Counted from the first letter of the stretch, positions 23,336-31,967 are shown. The stretch: 64,000 nucleotides of DNA from Streptomyces sp. GS7 (GCF_009834125.1 NZ_CP047146.1:8834501-8898500); one strand, 5' to 3'. The notes: a model not told the origin generated them from the sequence alone. Numbers and translations: made by a program.

Positions 23336-23692
23336 TCAGTCGTGGGGCGGCAGGTGGCCGATCTGATGGTCCGCGACGTTCAGCGCCTCGTCGACCAACC
23401 GGCGCAGGTGCCCGTGCCGCAGGGCGTACACCACGCGGCGCCCCTCCTTGCGGGTGGCTACCAGGCCGGCCAGTCGCAGCCGTGCCAGGTGCTGGCTGAC
23501 CGAGGTCCGCGCCGCCGTGGTCGCCGCGGTCAGCGTCGTGACGTCGGCTTCTCCCTCGCCGAGCCGCCGCAGCAGGGCCAGGCGGGTGCGGTCGGCGAGC
23601 AGGCCGAGCACGTCCACGGCCACAGCCAGGCGCTCGCCGTCGTCTGGCTGTTGCGAGGCATGCGCACCTGATAGATGCATGCGTGCGTTCAT
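23336..23692 (-). CDS. ArsR/SmtB-family regulator of the adjacent CDF exporter
   Basis: The product is 118 aa from ATG at 23692. The ArsR core is clear: VDVLGLLADRTRLALLRRLG, ADVTTLTAATTAARTSVSQH, LARLRLAGLVATRKEGRRVV. The C-terminus (HGHLRRLVDEALNVADHQIG, HLPPHD) carries D/H residues on the last helix, where CzrA/NmtR-like zinc or nickel sensors bind metal. It is divergent from the CDF gene with 62 bases between starts, so it most likely represses that exporter until metal rises. No ribosome-binding site is evident, so translation may be leaderless. Confidence 0.85.
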   Translation of the reverse strand: MNARMHLSGAHASQQPDDGERLAVAVDVLGLLADRTRLALLRRLGEGEADVTTLTAATTAARTSVSQHLARLRLAGLVATRKEGRRVVYALRHGHLRRLVDEALNVADHQIGHLPPHD

Positions 23693-23700
23693 GTGCACAT
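23676..23700. promoter_or_regulatory. Candidate ArsR operator between ArsR and CDF genes
   Basis: ATGTGCACAT at 23691-23700 is a perfect 10-bp palindrome, flanked by ATGCATGCGTGCGTTC. It overlaps the ArsR start codon and lies about 55 bases before the CDF start, a position from which one repressor could block both directions. Confidence 0.5.
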
Positions 23701-23754
23701 AATGGTGTGGCAGCAGTCCCGCCGTCCAGTCCGCCACCGGCGAAAGGCGCAAGC

Positions 23755-24891
23755 GTGAGCGAGCACCCCCACACCCACGAGTCGCCTGATCACCACCACG
23801 GCCACGGTGCGCACCACCACCCGCACCCCACCGCCGTCCGCCACGATCACGGTGACCACCGGCACGACCACGACCGTAACCATGATCACGTGCACGGGGA
23901 GGGCCGGTGGGCCAGTTTCCGACACCAGCTTGCGCACGTGGTCACTCCGCACAGCCACGAGGCGATGGACAAGGTCGACTCGGCCATGGAGACCTCCCGC
24001 GAGGGCATGCGCACCCTGTGGCTCTCCTTGGGCATCCTCGGGCTGACCACGGTCATCCAGGCGATGATCGTGGCGATATCCGGTTCGGTGGCGCTGCTGG
24101 GCGACACCATCCACAACGCCGCCGACGCGCTGACCGCCGTCCCGCTCGGCATCGCGTTCGTCGTGGGCCGCCGGGCGGCGAACCGCCGCTACACCTACGG
24201 CTACGGCCGAGCCGAGGACCTGGCCGGCATCGCCATCGTCCTGACCATCGCCGCGTCCTCCGCGCTCGCCGCCTACGAGGCCATAGACCGGCTGCTGCAC
24301 CCACGAGACGTCACCCACCTGTGGGCGGTGGCCCTCGCCGCCCTGGTCGGCTTCATCGGCAACGAGTGGGTGGCCGGCTACCGCATCCGCACGGGCCGCA
24401 AGATCGGCTCCGCCGCACTGGTCGCCGACGGCCTGCACGCCCGCACCGACGGCTTCACCTCCCTGGCCGTGCTCCTGGGAGCCGGCGGTGTCGCCCTCGG
24501 TTGGCGCTGGGCGGACCCTGCGGTCGGCCTCCTGATCACCGTCGCGATCCTCATGGTGCTCAAAGGCGCCGCCCGCGAGGTCTACCGTCGCTTGATGGAC
24601 TCCGTCGACCCCCACCTCGTCGACACCGCCGAGACCACACTCCGCGACATCAACGGCGTCCTGGGCACCGGGCAGGTCCGCATGCGGTGGATCGGCCATG
24701 CCCTGCGGGCCGAGGCCGACATCGTCGTCGATCCCCACCTGACCGTCGTCCAGGCCCATGAAGTCGCCGTCGCCGCCGAGCATGCCCTCATCCACGCCGT
24801 CCCACGCCTGACCGCCGCCACCGTCCACACCGACCACCTGACGGACGGCACCGACCCACACGCCGCCCTCAGCCACCACGCCGGCCGCTGA
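23755..24891 (+). CDS. Cation diffusion facilitator (CDF) metal exporter
   Basis: The product is 378 aa from GTG at 23755 behind AAAGG. The first 50 residues are extremely His-rich (HHHGHGAHHHPHP; HDHGDHRHDHDRNHDHVHG), typical of zinc/cobalt/nickel CDF proteins. Six membrane helices follow. HxxxD metal sites are visible in LLGDTIHNAADALTAVPLG and ALVADGLHARTDGFTSLAVL. The cytoplasmic C-terminal domain contains RWIGHALRAEADIVVDPHLT. It exports divalent cations by proton antiport. The ArsR repressor is divergent. Confidence 0.92.
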   Translation: MSEHPHTHESPDHHHGHGAHHHPHPTAVRHDHGDHRHDHDRNHDHVHGEGRWASFRHQLAHVVTPHSHEAMDKVDSAMETSREGMRTLWLSLGILGLTTVIQAMIVAISGSVALLGDTIHNAADALTAVPLGIAFVVGRRAANRRYTYGYGRAEDLAGIAIVLTIAASSALAAYEAIDRLLHPRDVTHLWAVALAALVGFIGNEWVAGYRIRTGRKIGSAALVADGLHARTDGFTSLAVLLGAGGVALGWRWADPAVGLLITVAILMVLKGAAREVYRRLMDSVDPHLVDTAETTLRDINGVLGTGQVRMRWIGHALRAEADIVVDPHLTVVQAHEVAVAAEHALIHAVPRLTAATVHTDHLTDGTDPHAALSHHAGR

Positions 24892-25048
24892 AAGGAGAGG
24901 TCACGGCGGTGGCGAAGTCGGCTGTGACGGCTGACGGGGTAGCCGCCACGTGACCGCCAGCCTCCTGGCCCGTGCGGTCGGAACCGGACATGATGCCGCC
25001 GTTCACGACGAGCGACCTGCAGAAACGAGCCCTCTCGGCGACACCCGG

Positions 25049-25855
25049 CTACCGCCGTGGTGCTCTCCCGTGCCCCCACCCGGTGAAGAAGTCCCGGAAC
25101 CGGCGGTGGGACGCCTCGTCCGCAGGGTAATCGGCCTCGTCCGGGTGGCCGATCACCGTCCAGCTCACTGCGGAGACCGCGGGCTCCAACGACAGTCGAC
25201 TGACAGCCGCTTCAAGAAGGGAGTCATCACGACGCTCGGTGGTGAGTTCCGCGGCGACGGTGACCTTCCCTTCCTCCGCGTCGCGGCTGAACACCGAGCG
25301 CAGCCGGAAGCCAGGCTGGGCGACGGCCTGGACGATCAGGGCTCTGATGTGTGCCTCCTCCGGCTCGGTGCACACCGCCTCGAAGTAGTAGTCGGTGGCG
25401 ACCTCGGCGCCGCCGCGCGGCTCCCGGTCCAGGCGCCGGCCCAGCGGCCGCAGCAGCAGGTTGGCACCCACCACCGCAAGTGTGCCGAGCCCCGCCAGGA
25501 CGTACAGCCCCGTGCCGGCCAGGGCGCCGACAGCAGCCGAACACCACAGTGTGGCCGCGGTGTTGAGTCCGCGCACGCTCAGCCCGTCGCGGATGATGAC
25601 ACCGGCTCCCAGGAAGCCGATGCCGGAGACGATCTGGGCCGCGACCCGTGAGCCGTCGTATCCGACGGTACTGGTGGCCTGCGTAAAGCCGTAGTTGGAC
25701 AGCAGGACGAAGAGCGCCGACCCGGCGGCCACCAGCGCGTTCGTCCGCAGCCCAGCCATCCGAGCCCGCCACTGCCGCTCCAAGCCGATGGCAGCGCCGA
25801 AGCCGAGCCCGGCAGCAATGTTGTCCACCATCTGCCACTCGTTGACGATGACCAT
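25049..25855 (-). CDS. MgtC/SapB-family membrane protein
   Basis: The product is 268 aa. The N-terminal 130 residues hold four membrane helices with family signatures (LGFGAAIGLERQWRARMAGL, RTNALVAAGSALFVLLS, AAQIVSGIGFLGAGVIIRDG, VRGLNTAATLWCSAAVGALA). The C-terminal ACT-like domain runs from about 155 to 235. MgtC proteins are linked to survival at low magnesium and to ATPase or membrane-potential control rather than transport itself. The tail (EADYPADEASHRRFRDFFTG) is an extension beyond the domain. It sits at the edge of the metal island near the att-like tRNA fragment. Confidence 0.9.
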   Translation of the reverse strand: MVIVNEWQMVDNIAAGLGFGAAIGLERQWRARMAGLRTNALVAAGSALFVLLSNYGFTQATSTVGYDGSRVAAQIVSGIGFLGAGVIIRDGLSVRGLNTAATLWCSAAVGALAGTGLYVLAGLGTLAVVGANLLLRPLGRRLDREPRGGAEVATDYYFEAVCTEPEEAHIRALIVQAVAQPGFRLRSVFSRDAEEGKVTVAAELTTERRDDSLLEAAVSRLSLEPAVSAVSWTVIGHPDEADYPADEASHRRFRDFFTGWGHGRAPRR

Positions 25856-26488
25856 GATCCGTTCCCCTCGTCCTTGATCCCTTTCCCGTGTCGGCTCCTG
25901 TATCGGCGACTCACCGCCAGGTGCTGAACCGACCGATGCACCCTGGGCTCGTTTCCGCAGACCGCAGGGGTGTCCGTCCACGGCGCCGCGGTTGCGCAGG
26001 CGGGTGGCGTTGGCGTCGCGGGGAGGAGCACCGTGGGTCGACATCGGGGCGAACCTCGCCGGTACGTTGCGCCCGGCTGCTGAGGGCGACTGCGCAGGCG
26101 CGGGTCGAGATCGCTTTCGTAGCGTGCGGCCAGGGCGGGGAAGTGGCCCTGCTCGACGGCGAGGAGCCGGACGAGACGCCGCGCCCGCCTATCAGATAGT
26201 CGAATACGAAAGTAACTCTTCGTAGTCAACTCCGGATAAGATCGCCCCCCTTCCACTCCTGGAAACCCACCGACCCTGCGATGGCAGTAGCGTTCACTGG
26301 GGGGCAAAGAAGCGGCTACACCAGAGCCAAGCGATGGCGGCGCAACGCTTGTCCGGGACCCGTCCGACCGTGTGGACATGTCCACACGGGACGCGATCGA
26401 GCGCAACGGAACAGCATCGAGCGGCATCGAAACGCCCCGATTTTTCGGGTTCTCCGACAAAACCGCAGGTGAGAAGGGTCACGCGGTC
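25856..26488. other. Gene-free stretch at element edge
   Basis: Upstream region of MgtC and the right margin of the accessory region. Minus-strand frames continue upstream of MgtC but lack a good start. A patch near 26195-26240 is AT-richer than its surroundings (CAGATAGTCGAATACGAAAG), which may mark a promoter. No gene seen. Confidence 0.4.
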
Positions 26489-26514
26489 GGGTTCAAATCC
26501 CTCCGCTACCGCCA
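26489..26514 (+). other. tRNA-Ser 3'-end fragment, probable attachment site
   Basis: The sequence GGGTTCAAATCCC then TCCGCTACCGCCA is the T-loop, acceptor strand and CCA of a Streptomyces tRNA-Ser. No 5' half precedes it: the upstream bases do not form the T-stem (TCGGG faces CCCTC with two mismatches) or an anticodon arm. Such 3' fragments are left at the far end of elements that integrate into tRNA genes. A native-looking terminator follows directly. Confidence 0.75.
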
Positions 26515-26517
26515 GTA

Positions 26518-26554
26518 GATGAGGCGCCCGGTCCGACGGACCGGGCGCCTCATC
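26518..26554 (+). terminator. Strong intrinsic terminator after tRNA-Ser fragment
   Basis: GATGAGGCGCCCGGTCC at 26518-26534 pairs perfectly with its complement at 26538-26554 around GAC, a 17-bp GC-rich stem. Its position four bases after the CCA is where a tRNA terminator normally lies, so the DNA from here rightward is probably the original chromosomal flank. Confidence 0.8.
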
Positions 26555-26576
26555 GGCTTCCGTCCCGTTTTCCATC

Positions 26577-26982
26577 TCAGTTGGCCGGCACGAGGGCTCC
26601 GGCGGCCCCGTCGTCATACGTGGCCGGCCCGCCTCCGCCCCGCTTCCGGACGAGTCCGCCGACCTGTCGGGCGACCTCGCCGCGGACGGAGTCGGCCATG
26701 TGCGGAAACCGCGCGGCCACGGCGGTGGTGGACCGCCCCATGTGCCCCATGACGGCCCGTTCGGAGACACCGAGGATCAGCAAGACCCTGGCGGCAGCAT
26801 GCCGGACGGCGTGGTACTTCCTCGTACTTCCTCGTACTTCCTCGTACTTCCTCGACGGTGCTGGGATCCACCTCCCCTTCGCTCACGCGGGGCGCCTTGG
26901 CGAGCCGTACCGAGTTCCGCGCCAAGCGGCCAGGCCCTACTGCCTCGTTGAGCGCCGTACGGAACGTCCGGCATGCGGCTCG
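26577..26982 (-). pseudogene. Decayed tyrosine-recombinase (integrase) gene
   Basis: Three pieces of an actinomycete phage-type integrase are readable in different frames. The C-terminal piece holds the HxxRH box (KYHAVRHAAARVLLILGVSE), RAVMGHMGRSTTAVAARFPH and RGEVARQVGGL. The upstream piece reads FRTALNEAVGPGRLARNSVR and LAKAPRVSEGEVDPSTVEE. The segment between, about 100 or more residues with the first catalytic Arg, is missing and replaced by a 10-bp tandem repeat. The N-terminal SAM-like domain is also absent. It cannot be functional. Confidence 0.75.
26814..26853. repeat. Four tandem copies of GTACTTCCTC
   Basis: Units of 10 bp at 26814, 26824, 26834 and 26844 are identical. They lie exactly where the integrase relic loses its middle section. 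As 10 is not a multiple of three, each gained or lost unit changes the frame; three units instead of four would join the two flanking integrase frames. Confidence 0.85.
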
Positions 26983-27155
26983 TTCCGTTCTCTTCCCCTT
27001 CCCCTTCCCTTTTCCGCCCGCCGGAGGCATTTGCGGAGCGCGGCGAAACGGGGGCGGCCGGAGCCCCAACGGACTCCGGCCGCCCCCGATGCGGAGGTGA
27101 AACGCGTAACGCGCAACGCCAAAGGTGAATCGGCGTAGGCGCGTTACCAGCCGCA

Positions 27156-27641
27156 CTAGCCGCGGCGGCGGAACGCCTTGCGGATGAAGTGCACGATCAT
27201 CCAGATCACCAGGATCACGATGACGATGAACACCACGACGATCACGATGAGGAAGATGCCGAGCTTCTTGAAGAAGCCGGTCTTCTTCTTCGGCTTGCTG
27301 GACGAGAAGGAGGTCTGGTGCGTGACGTGGTGGGAGCCGGTGACGCGGTGCGTGCTGTGCCCGCCGTGCCAGCTCGTGGTGGACGCGGGGGCCGCCGCGA
27401 CGCGTATCGAGGCGTCCTGGGCGGCCGTACGGGCCGGTGCCTGCTGGACTGCGGCGGTGGCCGTCGCGGAGGCGGCGGCGTCGGACAGGCCGGCGGCCGC
27501 GGCCGGTCCGGCCGCGGCGGCCAGCAGGCCGAAGAGCAGCGCCAGGACGGTGGCCGGACGACGGCGCGCCACGGATCGGCGGGCGGTGGTGCGCGGCGAA
27601 CCGGGCTGCCGGCGCGCGGAGTTCGTGGGCATGAGTCGCAT
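27156..27641 (-). CDS. Exported or membrane-bound Ser/Ala-rich protein
   Basis: The product is 161 aa from ATG at 27641. A basic N-terminus and hydrophobic segment (ATVLALLFGLLAAAAGPAAA) look like a signal peptide. A low-complexity Ala/Ser/Thr/His region follows. The C-terminus has a strong membrane helix of Ile/Val (LIVIVVVFIVIVILVIWMIV) preceded by a Lys-rich turn and ending in RKAFRRRG. Function unknown; this looks like a Streptomyces-specific envelope protein. Confidence 0.7.
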   Translation of the reverse strand: MRLMPTNSARRQPGSPRTTARRSVARRRPATVLALLFGLLAAAAGPAAAAGLSDAAASATATAAVQQAPARTAAQDASIRVAAAPASTTSWHGGHSTHRVTGSHHVTHQTSFSSSKPKKKTGFFKKLGIFLIVIVVVFIVIVILVIWMIVHFIRKAFRRRG

Positions 27642-27669
27642 GGGTGGGTTTCCCCCTCGTTCGGTGCGT

Positions 27670-28449
27670 TCAGCCATTATGGGCTGCGGCGGGCATGGCG
27701 GCGGGCGTGCCGGTCTCCAGGAGCGAGGAGCTCTGCCGCTCCTCGTCGAAGGCCGTCCGGCCGCCCCGCAGCCCGAACAGCCGCTTGGCGACGGCGATGT
27801 AGAGCACGGCCAGGATGTTGATGGCCAGGGTGGCGATCTTGAGCCAGCTGACCTTCTCGGTCAGCTCGTAGATCTCCAGCGGCAGGAACGCCGCGGTCGC
27901 CACCACCGTCAGGTATTCCGCCCAGCGCTTGGCGCGCCACAGCCCGACGCCCTCGACGATCTCGATCAACGCGTACGCCAGCAGCAGCGAAGCCACCAGC
28001 ACCAGGGTGGAGTGCTTGTAGCCGAAGGTCTTCCGGATGGTGTCGACGACCGGCGAGTGGTCCAGGTCGTAGTGGAAGTGGACGGCCACCGGGCGGATCG
28101 CGTCGAGGTTCTTGTCGAAGAACTGCCGGACCGCGTCCTGGCTGTTGCTGAACTTCCAGACGGCGATCGCCGCGAGCACGATGAACACGCCGCGCACCGC
28201 CCGCTCGACGGCCAGGAACCGCAGGATGAACAGATCGCGCAGGACCTTGCCGCGCGGGACCTGCGGGGCGTTGGCCGCCGGCCCGGTGCCGAGCGGGTCG
28301 CCCAGGACGAAGTCGCCGCAGCGCAGGCAGCGCCACGCCTCGCCGTGAGCGGTGGCCGCGCGGAGTTTCGCCTGGTGGTGCTCCTCGTGCGGAAGGTAGG
28401 TGATGTGCCCGCGCCGCGCGCAGGTGCGCCGGTCCCAGTCGATCTTCAT
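27670..28449 (-). CDS. DUF2127-family membrane protein
   Basis: The product is 259 aa. Near the N-terminus CxxC (RCLRCGDFVLGDPLG) may bind zinc. Four membrane segments follow in the DUF2127 pattern: VFIVLAAIAVWKF, LVLVASLLLAYALIEIVEGV, YLTVVATAAFLPLEIYEL and ATLAINILAVLYIAVAKRLF. GLWRAKRWAEYLTVVATA is a hallmark of the family, whose role is unknown. It is leftward and upstream of the exported protein gene, with 28 bases between. Confidence 0.82.
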   Translation of the reverse strand: MKIDWDRRTCARRGHITYLPHEEHHQAKLRAATAHGEAWRCLRCGDFVLGDPLGTGPAANAPQVPRGKVLRDLFILRFLAVERAVRGVFIVLAAIAVWKFSNSQDAVRQFFDKNLDAIRPVAVHFHYDLDHSPVVDTIRKTFGYKHSTLVLVASLLLAYALIEIVEGVGLWRAKRWAEYLTVVATAAFLPLEIYELTEKVSWLKIATLAINILAVLYIAVAKRLFGLRGGRTAFDEERQSSSLLETGTPAAMPAAAHNG

Positions 28450-29162
28450 CGTTGGTTCCCCGTTTCCCTTTCGTCGTCCCGCGCGGTACCGCGCGGCGGC
28501 CTCCTGCCGCCGCCGGCCGGTATCGCGCCGTGCCGCGTAACTGTCGCGTACATGATGCAAGCCACGGCGTACGGGGTGCTCTTACAGGGGGAGGGACGAG
28601 CAGAACGCTCCGGAGGTTGCGGGAAAGAGGCGGTGTATACGGTGCATCTCGCGCATTCCATCCATACGCGGTGCGGGTGCGGACCACCGGCGCACGACAG
28701 AGCCCCGGCGCCGAGCCCCTCCCTGGTGTTCCCCCGGGGAGGGGCCGGAGCCGGGGGCTCGCGGTCGGTCGGGGGAAACGGCGTCGGGGGAAGGCCGCCT
28801 CCCCCGGTGAGGACCGAGCCTCGACGCCCGCGCCGCTGTCAGGGGGATAAGCGTGCGGCACGGACCCCGCAGTGAGGCCCTGGTCCCGTGGGCCCCGCGG
28901 ATTCCTGCCAGATCCGCCGGGCCACGCTCGCCATCCTGCCGCATCCGACCCCTCCCAACAGCCGGGCGAAGGGCCCCTCTTGGGGGGCCTTTGGTCCATA
29001 AAGCCGGTGTGAAAGGCGCAGCCGGACGAGCCGCCACGCCTCCCCCGGTCGAACACCTGTGGTTACACTCGCCCGACCGCATACCGGGAGCCGGAGCGGT
29101 CGGCGGGGCCCCGGGGCTCCGGGGGAAAGCCGCAAGGGACTGCCGTAGGGGAGACGGGACTG
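28450..29162. other. Intergenic region, 713 bp, no gene
   Basis: It separates leftward and rightward genes. GC-rich stem sequences occur near 28712-28744 (CCCCTCC facing GGAGGGG) and near 28973-29000. A TA-rich patch at about 28545-28575 (CGCGTACATGATGCAAGCC) may hold the promoter for the DUF2127 gene. No open frame has both a start signal and protein-like composition. Confidence 0.4.
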
Positions 29163-29327
29163 ATGGCGACGGCGAAGAAGGTCGCGTTGTACTTGCTCAT
29201 CGTTTTCGTGCTCTACACGATCATCGCCACCCCCAAGCGGGCCGCCCAGCTCGTCCAGATAGGCTTCGAGGGCATCTCGGCGGCCGCTCAGGGCGTCGGC
29301 GAGTTCATGACCCAGCTGGTCAGCTAG
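29163..29327 (+). CDS. 54-residue amphipathic/membrane miniprotein
   Basis: ATG at 29163 follows GGAG seven bases upstream. It encodes MATAKKVALYLLIVFVLYTI with IATPKRAAQLVQIGFEGISA and ends EFMTQLVS. It has one membrane helix with a positive N-terminus, then a helical tail. Small proteins of this layout are common in Streptomyces and unstudied. It precedes the Dabb gene by 54 bases on the same strand. Confidence 0.7.
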   Translation: MATAKKVALYLLIVFVLYTIIATPKRAAQLVQIGFEGISAAAQGVGEFMTQLVS

Positions 29328-29381
29328 GGTCTAGCGGCCGGCCGCAGCGGCTGCGCACCGCCCTGCCGCACGGAGGCTCCT

Positions 29382-29675
29382 GTGATCCGCCACCTGGTCC
29401 TGTTCAAGCTCAACGACGGCGTCTCCCGCGACGAGGAGCGGGTGCAGGCCGGCGTCCGCGCGTTCACGGAGCTGGAGCGGCAGATCCCGGAGCTGGCGTT
29501 CTGGGAGTGCGCCTGGAACATCACCGACCGCCCGATCGCCCACGACTTCGCGATCAACTCGGCCGTCGCCGACACCGATGCCCTCAAGCGCTACCTGGAG
29601 CACCCGGCCCACCAGGCCGCCGCCGCGCAGTGGCGCGAATTCGCCACCTGGGTGATCGCCGACTACGAGTTCTGA
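29382..29675 (+). CDS. Dabb-family (stress-responsive A/B barrel) protein
   Basis: The product is 97 aa from GTG at 29382. It begins MIRHLVLFKLNDGVSRDEER and contains FWECAWNITDRPIAHDFAIN, then LKRYLEHPAHQAAAAQWREF. These are the family's beta-strand His and the YxxHPxH motif. Dabb proteins are ferredoxin-like dimers with varied or unknown functions. The terminator at 29711-29735 closes the transcript. Confidence 0.88.
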   Translation: MIRHLVLFKLNDGVSRDEERVQAGVRAFTELERQIPELAFWECAWNITDRPIAHDFAINSAVADTDALKRYLEHPAHQAAAAQWREFATWVIADYEF

Positions 29676-29710
29676 GCCCCGGCGCCGCCCCGGCCGCCGT
29701 ACGCACTCCG

Positions 29711-29735
29711 GCCCCCCGCTCCACGGGCGGGGGGC
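29711..29735 (+). terminator. Intrinsic terminator after Dabb gene
   Basis: GCCCCCCGC at 29711-29719 pairs with GCGGGGGGC at 29727-29735. It lies 36 bases after the stop codon. No poly-T run follows, as is usual in Streptomyces. Confidence 0.7.
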
Positions 29736-29890
29736 TTCGCCATATGCCTGTTCCGCCGTCAACTCTCGGTTCAACACGGCATTATGGGGTGCTTGCACAC
29801 AGTGCACATGTCTTGTGATGCTATGACCGCTTTTGCCGGATACATGCGATACGCGAAACATGCTGCAAAAAATGCACTGTGAAGGGTGGC

Positions 29891-30700
29891 GTGACCGTGA
29901 CGGCCCGTACTGCACCCAGGGCGCCATCCCGCGAGAGCCGAAGCGCGGACACGCGGGCGCTCACCCAGGTGCTCTTCGCCGAGCTGGCGGGACTCGAACC
30001 CGGCACCCCCGAGCACACCCGCGTCCGCGCCGCCCTGATCGAGGCCAACCTGCCGCTGGTCCGCTACGCCGCGGCCCGCTTTCGCAGCCGCAATGAGCCG
30101 ATGGAGGACGTGATCCAGGTCGGCACCATCGGCCTGATCAACGCCATCGACCGGTTCGACCCGGACCGCGGCGTCCAGTTCCCGACCTTCGCCATGCCCA
30201 CCGTCGTCGGCGAGATCAAACGCTACTTTCGGGACAATGTCCGGACCGTCCATGTCCCGCGCCGCCTCCACGAGCTGTGGGTGCAGGTCAACGGCGCGAC
30301 CGAGGACCTGACCGTGCTGCACGGCCGCTCGCCCACCACCGCCGAGATCGCCGAGCGGCTGAAGATCGGCGAGGACGAGGTGCTGGCCTGCCTGGAGGCC
30401 GGGCGCTCGTACCACGCGACGTCACTGGAGGCCGCCCAGGAAGGCGACGGGCTGCCCGGCCTGCTGGACCGCCTCGGCTACGAGGACCCCGAGCTGGCCG
30501 GGGTCGAGCACCGCGACCTGGTGCGGCATCTGCTCGTGCAGCTGCCCGAGCGCGAGCAACGCATCCTTCTCCTCCGTTACTACAGCAATCTGACGCAGTC
30601 CCAGATCAGTGCCGAGCTGGGGGTGTCGCAGATGCATGTGTCCCGGCTACTGTCGCGGAGCTTCGCCCGTCTGCGATCCGCAAACAGGATCGACGCCTAA
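29891..30700 (+). CDS. SigB/SigF-type RNA polymerase sigma factor, first of tandem pair
   Basis: The product is 269 aa from a GTG at 29891; a GTG at 29879 is also in frame. Region 2 reads [40 protein letters not shown] and [19 protein letters not shown]. Region 3 follows, then region 4 with [20 protein letters not shown] and [14 protein letters not shown]. It belongs to the group 3 stress/sporulation family. No anti-sigma or anti-anti-sigma gene is adjacent. The upstream intergenic region is unusually AT-rich for this window (29750-29880). Confidence 0.93.
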   Translation: MTVTARTAPRAPSRESRSADTRALTQVLFAELAGLEPGTPEHTRVRAALIEANLPLVRYAAARFRSRNEPMEDVIQVGTIGLINAIDRFDPDRGVQFPTFAMPTVVGEIKRYFRDNVRTVHVPRRLHELWVQVNGATEDLTVLHGRSPTTAEIAERLKIGEDEVLACLEAGRSYHATSLEAAQEGDGLPGLLDRLGYEDPELAGVEHRDLVRHLLVQLPEREQRILLLRYYSNLTQSQISAELGVSQMHVSRLLSRSFARLRSANRIDA

Positions 30701-30889
30701 CCGGGACGGGCGACCCGTTCCTGCACAGATATGTCGACATGGCGCTACAGCGTGTTGCCGACATGTGACATTCTGCAGGAACCGCGTTTGCCGTGGTGCC
30801 GCCTCCGGTATTCAGGTGGAGGTACGACTCCTCGGCCCGCCCGGGCCGGGGACGCCGCAGCGACCCGTCCGCGACCTCAAGGGGGTGGC

Positions 30890-31729
30890 ATGTCCGTAGA
30901 ACTGGGCAGCTCAAAGGTGCTTGCCGCGATTCCCGCGCCGGCACCACACGTGCATGACGACGTCGACGCCATCAACACCCGCTCGCTCTCCCGCTCCCTG
31001 TTCCTGCGGCTGGCCACGCTCGACAAGGACTGCGCGGAGCGCGCTTACGTGCGCGACACGCTCATCGAACTCAACCTCCCGCTCGTGCGGTACGCGGCCG
31101 CCCGCTTCCGCAGCCGCAACGAGCCGATGGAGGACATCGTCCAGGTCGGCACCATCGGCCTGATCAAGGCCATCGACCGTTTCGACTGCGAACGCGGCGT
31201 GGAATTCCCGACGTTCGCGATGCCGACGGTCGTCGGCGAGATCAAACGCTTCTTCCGCGACACGTCCTGGTCCGTCCGCGTCCCGCGCCGGCTCCAGGAG
31301 CTGCGGCTGGCCCTCACCAAGGCCAGCGACGAGCTGGCCCAGAAGCTCGACCGCTCCCCCACGGTGCCCGAACTCGCCCTGTGCCTCGGGGTGTCGGAGG
31401 AGGACGTCGTCGACGGCCTCGCGGTCGGCAACGCCTACACCGCCTCCTCGCTCGACTCGCCCTCCCCCGAGGACGACGGCGGCGAGGGCTCCCTCGCGGA
31501 CCGCCTCGGCTACGAGGACACCGCGCTGGAGGGCGTCGAGTACCGCGAGTCCCTCAAGCCCCTGCTGGCCAAACTCCCGCCCCGGGAGCGCCAGATCATC
31601 ATGCTGCGCTTCTTCGCCAACATGACGCAGTCCCAGATCGGCGAGGAGGTCGGCATCTCCCAGATGCATGTCTCCCGGCTGCTCACCCGCACTCTGGCTC
31701 AGCTGCGCGAAGGACTCATCGCCGATTGA
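30890..31729 (+). CDS. SigF-like RNA polymerase sigma factor, second of tandem pair
   Basis: The product is 279 aa from ATG at 30890 behind GGGGG. Regions 2 to 4 closely parallel the upstream paralogue ([60 protein letters not shown]). The N-terminus and region 3 differ. The tandem arrangement resembles sigF/sigN in Streptomyces, the genes linked to late sporulation; exact orthology was not tested. A 189-base spacer containing ATGTCGACAT separates it from the first gene, so it may have its own promoter. Confidence 0.93.
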   Translation: MSVELGSSKVLAAIPAPAPHVHDDVDAINTRSLSRSLFLRLATLDKDCAERAYVRDTLIELNLPLVRYAAARFRSRNEPMEDIVQVGTIGLIKAIDRFDCERGVEFPTFAMPTVVGEIKRFFRDTSWSVRVPRRLQELRLALTKASDELAQKLDRSPTVPELALCLGVSEEDVVDGLAVGNAYTASSLDSPSPEDDGGEGSLADRLGYEDTALEGVEYRESLKPLLAKLPPRERQIIMLRFFANMTQSQIGEEVGISQMHVSRLLTRTLAQLREGLIAD

Positions 31730-31967
31730 GGAACGGTCCGCCGGGGGACGGCTGCCACCCGCAGCTCCGGGTCGCTCGGCGGACAGCAACGAGAGCGGAA
31801 ACGGGCCGAAGCGGCCCCGTACGCGGTCCTCGTGCGGTCCTGCGCGACGTTCGCGCGCGACCGCGGGGAAGGGCCGCCGAGCACGCCTCACGACGCCGCA
31901 GGGAGCCCCTGGGGCGTTGTCGCACACACCCCTATACATCTGATGGGCCGTCAGCAACACTGTGCCG

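Noticed and set aside
23689..24879. 396-codon minus-strand frame antisense to the CDF exporter
   Set aside because: The CDF gene on the other strand has full motifs; this frame is Gly/Val/Asp-rich noise.
26489..26514. Complete tRNA gene
   Set aside because: Only the T-loop, acceptor 3' strand and CCA are present; no anticodon or D arm precedes and the T-stem is mismatched.
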